From positions 1 to 35,266 of the forward strand of contig JAMQPH010000679.1 of assembly GCA_023717605.1 (NCBI GenBank): DNA of 35,266 bases, in the 5' to 3' direction. The translations under genes and the position numbers were made by a program. Shown here one piece after another: positions 33,875 to 35,266 of the stretch (positions are counted from its first letter, which is position 1; each line of letters starts with the position of its first letter). Below the pieces are notes generated by a model. The model worked only from the letters and a program-made list of their open reading frames with translations, was not told the DNA's origin and did no database searches. The stretch is from Pyrinomonadaceae bacterium. GTDB lineage: Bacteria > Acidobacteriota > Blastocatellia > Pyrinomonadales > Pyrinomonadaceae.

Positions 33875-35116
33875 CTATTCGTAACGAAAACGCCATAGAC
33901 CAAAAGTAAGAAACAGAAGGGTAAAACCCATTAGCACAGCGATCTCCGGCAACACTGCATTGAGCGACTGGCCACGAATAATAATGTCCTGAAATCCATC
34001 CATGGCCCATGCCGTGGGAAACGTATGTCCGAGTAGACGCAGCCAGGGCGGGACACCATCGAGCGGCCACCAGGCGCCGCCGAGCGCCGAGATAGTCATT
34101 ACAACCAGACTCGCCAGGGCGTCTGCTTGAGCGACTGTGCGGGCAACAGTCGCTAGCAGAATCCCCAAGCTAGTGGCGACAAAGGCAAAGCTGAGGACCA
34201 TTAGAGCCAGCGCGATCGGCGAGCGTCCCCAATTAACATTAAAGAAAATCGCGCCCGCCGTGATGAGCAAGGTCATCTGCACCACTCCAGTAAAATAGAT
34301 GCCCAGGAGTTTACCCATGAGGATGCTGAACTTGCTCACCGGCATCACCAACAGACGACGGAGCGTGCCGCGGCGCCTCTCCATAATCAGGATGTTCGTG
34401 CCACTCACCATGAACAGAAGTGAAAACATCACCAGCATTCCCGGGGAGCTTTGATTGACTCCACTCGAGCCGGGCAGTCTGGCCGGATCCTCTGGCGCTC
34501 GGGTCATGCCCTGACCGGCCTGCGCTTCTCGCAAACCCTCGCTCTTTTCCAGTGAATCGAGCAGATGCTGCACGCCAGTTTCGTTTCGCGACGTCTGATT
34601 GTGCCCGCCGCCATTTAGTTTGCCCTGTGGCACGGCGGCTTGAGCTGCCATCCTTGCATCGTTGACCAACCCTGCAAATCGTGTCGCCGTGCGTTCGAGG
34701 AAGTGTACTGCCAATTGTGAGCCGCTTGTTGCTGGTTGAGGTGCTACAACTTCGAGCGCAGACTTCTCCCCGCGCAGACACGCTGCGGTGAAGCCCGCAG
34801 GTATGATCAAACCGGCAGCTGCCTCACCGCGGCTGACAGAGTCCTGCAATGCAGGAAGACTGGCGATCTGAATCTGCCAGTGTTCATCCTTCTTCAGGGT
34901 GGCAATTAGACGAACGCTTAGCTCGCGGCCATCTTCGTCAACTACCCAGATCGACTTTTGACCCGCAGGGTCGGAGGTACCAGCGATCTTCGCCTTGCCC
35001 ATCAGCGCCGTAAAGAGCAGCGGCATGATCAGGGAAAAAATGAAGACGCTGCGGTTGGTAACTACCAGCTTGATGTGCAGTCCAGCGACGGTCAGAATAT
35101 TTTGAAGCATAGCCAT
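33875..35116 (-). CDS. ABC-2 type transporter permease
   Basis: 413-residue membrane protein of the ABC-2 exporter family. It has one N-terminal transmembrane helix (about 22-40, FIFSLIMPLLFTALMG), a large polar loop presumably outside the membrane (about 45-225), then roughly five hydrophobic segments (about 225-410) including the segment ERRRGTLRRLLVMPVS between helices, typical of this family. The loop holds a low-complexity Gly/Gln/Asn stretch. The starts at 35116 (MAM) and 35110 (MLQ) are both possible, and no clear ribosome binding site separates them. No ATPase domain is present, so it needs a partner protein, expected upstream beyond the right edge. Its position at the head of the biosynthetic genes, on the same strand, suggests export of the product or self-protection, which is inference. 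Confidence 0.9.
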   Translation of the reverse strand: MAMLQNILTVAGLHIKLVVTNRSVFIFSLIMPLLFTALMGKAKIAGTSDPAGQKSIWVVDEDGRELSVRLIATLKKDEHWQIQIASLPALQDSVSRGEAAAGLIIPAGFTAACLRGEKSALEVVAPQPATSGSQLAVHFLERTATRFAGLVNDARMAAQAAVPQGKLNGGGHNQTSRNETGVQHLLDSLEKSEGLREAQAGQGMTRAPEDPARLPGSSGVNQSSPGMLVMFSLLFMVSGTNILIMERRRGTLRRLLVMPVSKFSILMGKLLGIYFTGVVQMTLLITAGAIFFNVNWGRSPIALALMVLSFAFVATSLGILLATVARTVAQADALASLVVMTISALGGAWWPLDGVPPWLRLLGHTFPTAWAMDGFQDIIIRGQSLNAVLPEIAVLMGFTLLFLTFGLWRFRYE

Positions 35117-35266
35117 AGGGTCTGTCGGGCCGTTTATGCGGTGATGCGACGTTGAAATTTCCAGAGCTGAGGACGGCCCCGCTGGGACTGCTGACCAAAG
35201 ACGGATTATGACTCGCAGAAAAGCCGGGCTGACTTGTGGAGAGGGGATGGGAGGTAGAAGTGCCGG
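35117..35266. other. Right-edge segment without a recognised gene
   Basis: 150 bases upstream of the permease. The permease frame is open here to the edge but lacks a start codon, and the translation is Pro/Ser-rich and unlike the family's N-terminus. Whether a promoter or the end of another gene lies here cannot be decided. Confidence 0.4.

Noticed and set aside
33855-33875. Short stem at the permease stop as a terminator
   Set aside because: Only 6 base pairs and no T-run.
1-35266. CRISPR arrays, tRNA or rRNA genes, insertion sequences
   Set aside because: No regularly spaced repeats, no tRNA-like or rRNA-like sequence and no transposase motifs were seen; the repeats found are few and irregularly placed.

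Overview
The window is almost entirely one minus-strand hybrid polyketide synthase / nonribosomal peptide synthetase (PKS/NRPS) gene cluster, read from right to left. It is cut at the left edge inside an NRPS gene. At the right edge about 150 bases carry no recognisable gene. G+C looks close to 57-58 percent. The modular cis-AT PKS plus NRPS style, the long PKS-linked acyl-CoA dehydrogenase and the intergenic palindromes suggest a soil or environmental bacterium. From memory the repeats resemble those of Acidobacteriota (Blastocatellia type), with Myxococcota or Cyanobacteria as alternatives. This is inference; no rRNA or housekeeping gene is present to confirm it.

Layout in order of transcription: an ABC-2 type export permease (33875-35116); a fatty acyl-AMP ligase (31934-33757); an acyl-CoA dehydrogenase-like desaturase (30162-31937); a stand-alone acyl carrier protein (29690-29992); PKS1 (KS-AT-DH-KR-ACP, 23985-29690); PKS2 (KS-AT-DH-KR-ACP, 18160-23988); NRPS1 (C-A-PCP, 14765-18160); a PaaK-like adenylate-forming enzyme (13454-14659); an AsnB-type glutamine amidotransferase (11569-13443); NRPS2 (C-A-PCP, 8099-11524); PKS3 (KS-AT-KR-ACP, 3393-8102); and NRPS3 (A-PCP-C-A..., 1-3393, incomplete). 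Most junctions overlap by 1-4 bases or are very short, so the block is probably one operon.

Proposed logic: the ligase activates a fatty acid and loads it on the small ACP, the dehydrogenase introduces an alpha,beta double bond, and PKS1 and PKS2 each add a C2 unit and dehydrate it (no enoylreductase). This predicts a polyunsaturated (possibly conjugated triene) acyl tail. NRPS1 adds an amino acid by an atypical A domain, and NRPS2 adds a residue with a phenylalanine-type code. PKS3 extends this with malonate and reduces to a beta-hydroxy group, which would give a statine-like 4-amino-3-hydroxy-5-phenylpentanoate unit. NRPS3 then starts directly with an A domain of valine-like code, with no condensation domain in front of it, so the final steps are not colinear in an obvious way. 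The PaaK-like and AsnB-like enzymes sit in the middle of the assembly line and point to an extra activated acid or an amidation step. No thioesterase, regulator or transporter ATPase lies in the window.

The least expected structure is not a gene. A roughly 35-38 bp palindromic DNA element occurs three times inside PKS1 and PKS2, each time in an interdomain or linker segment, and it is translated in two different reading frames. A second, unrelated long inverted repeat lies between the dehydrogenase and ACP genes.
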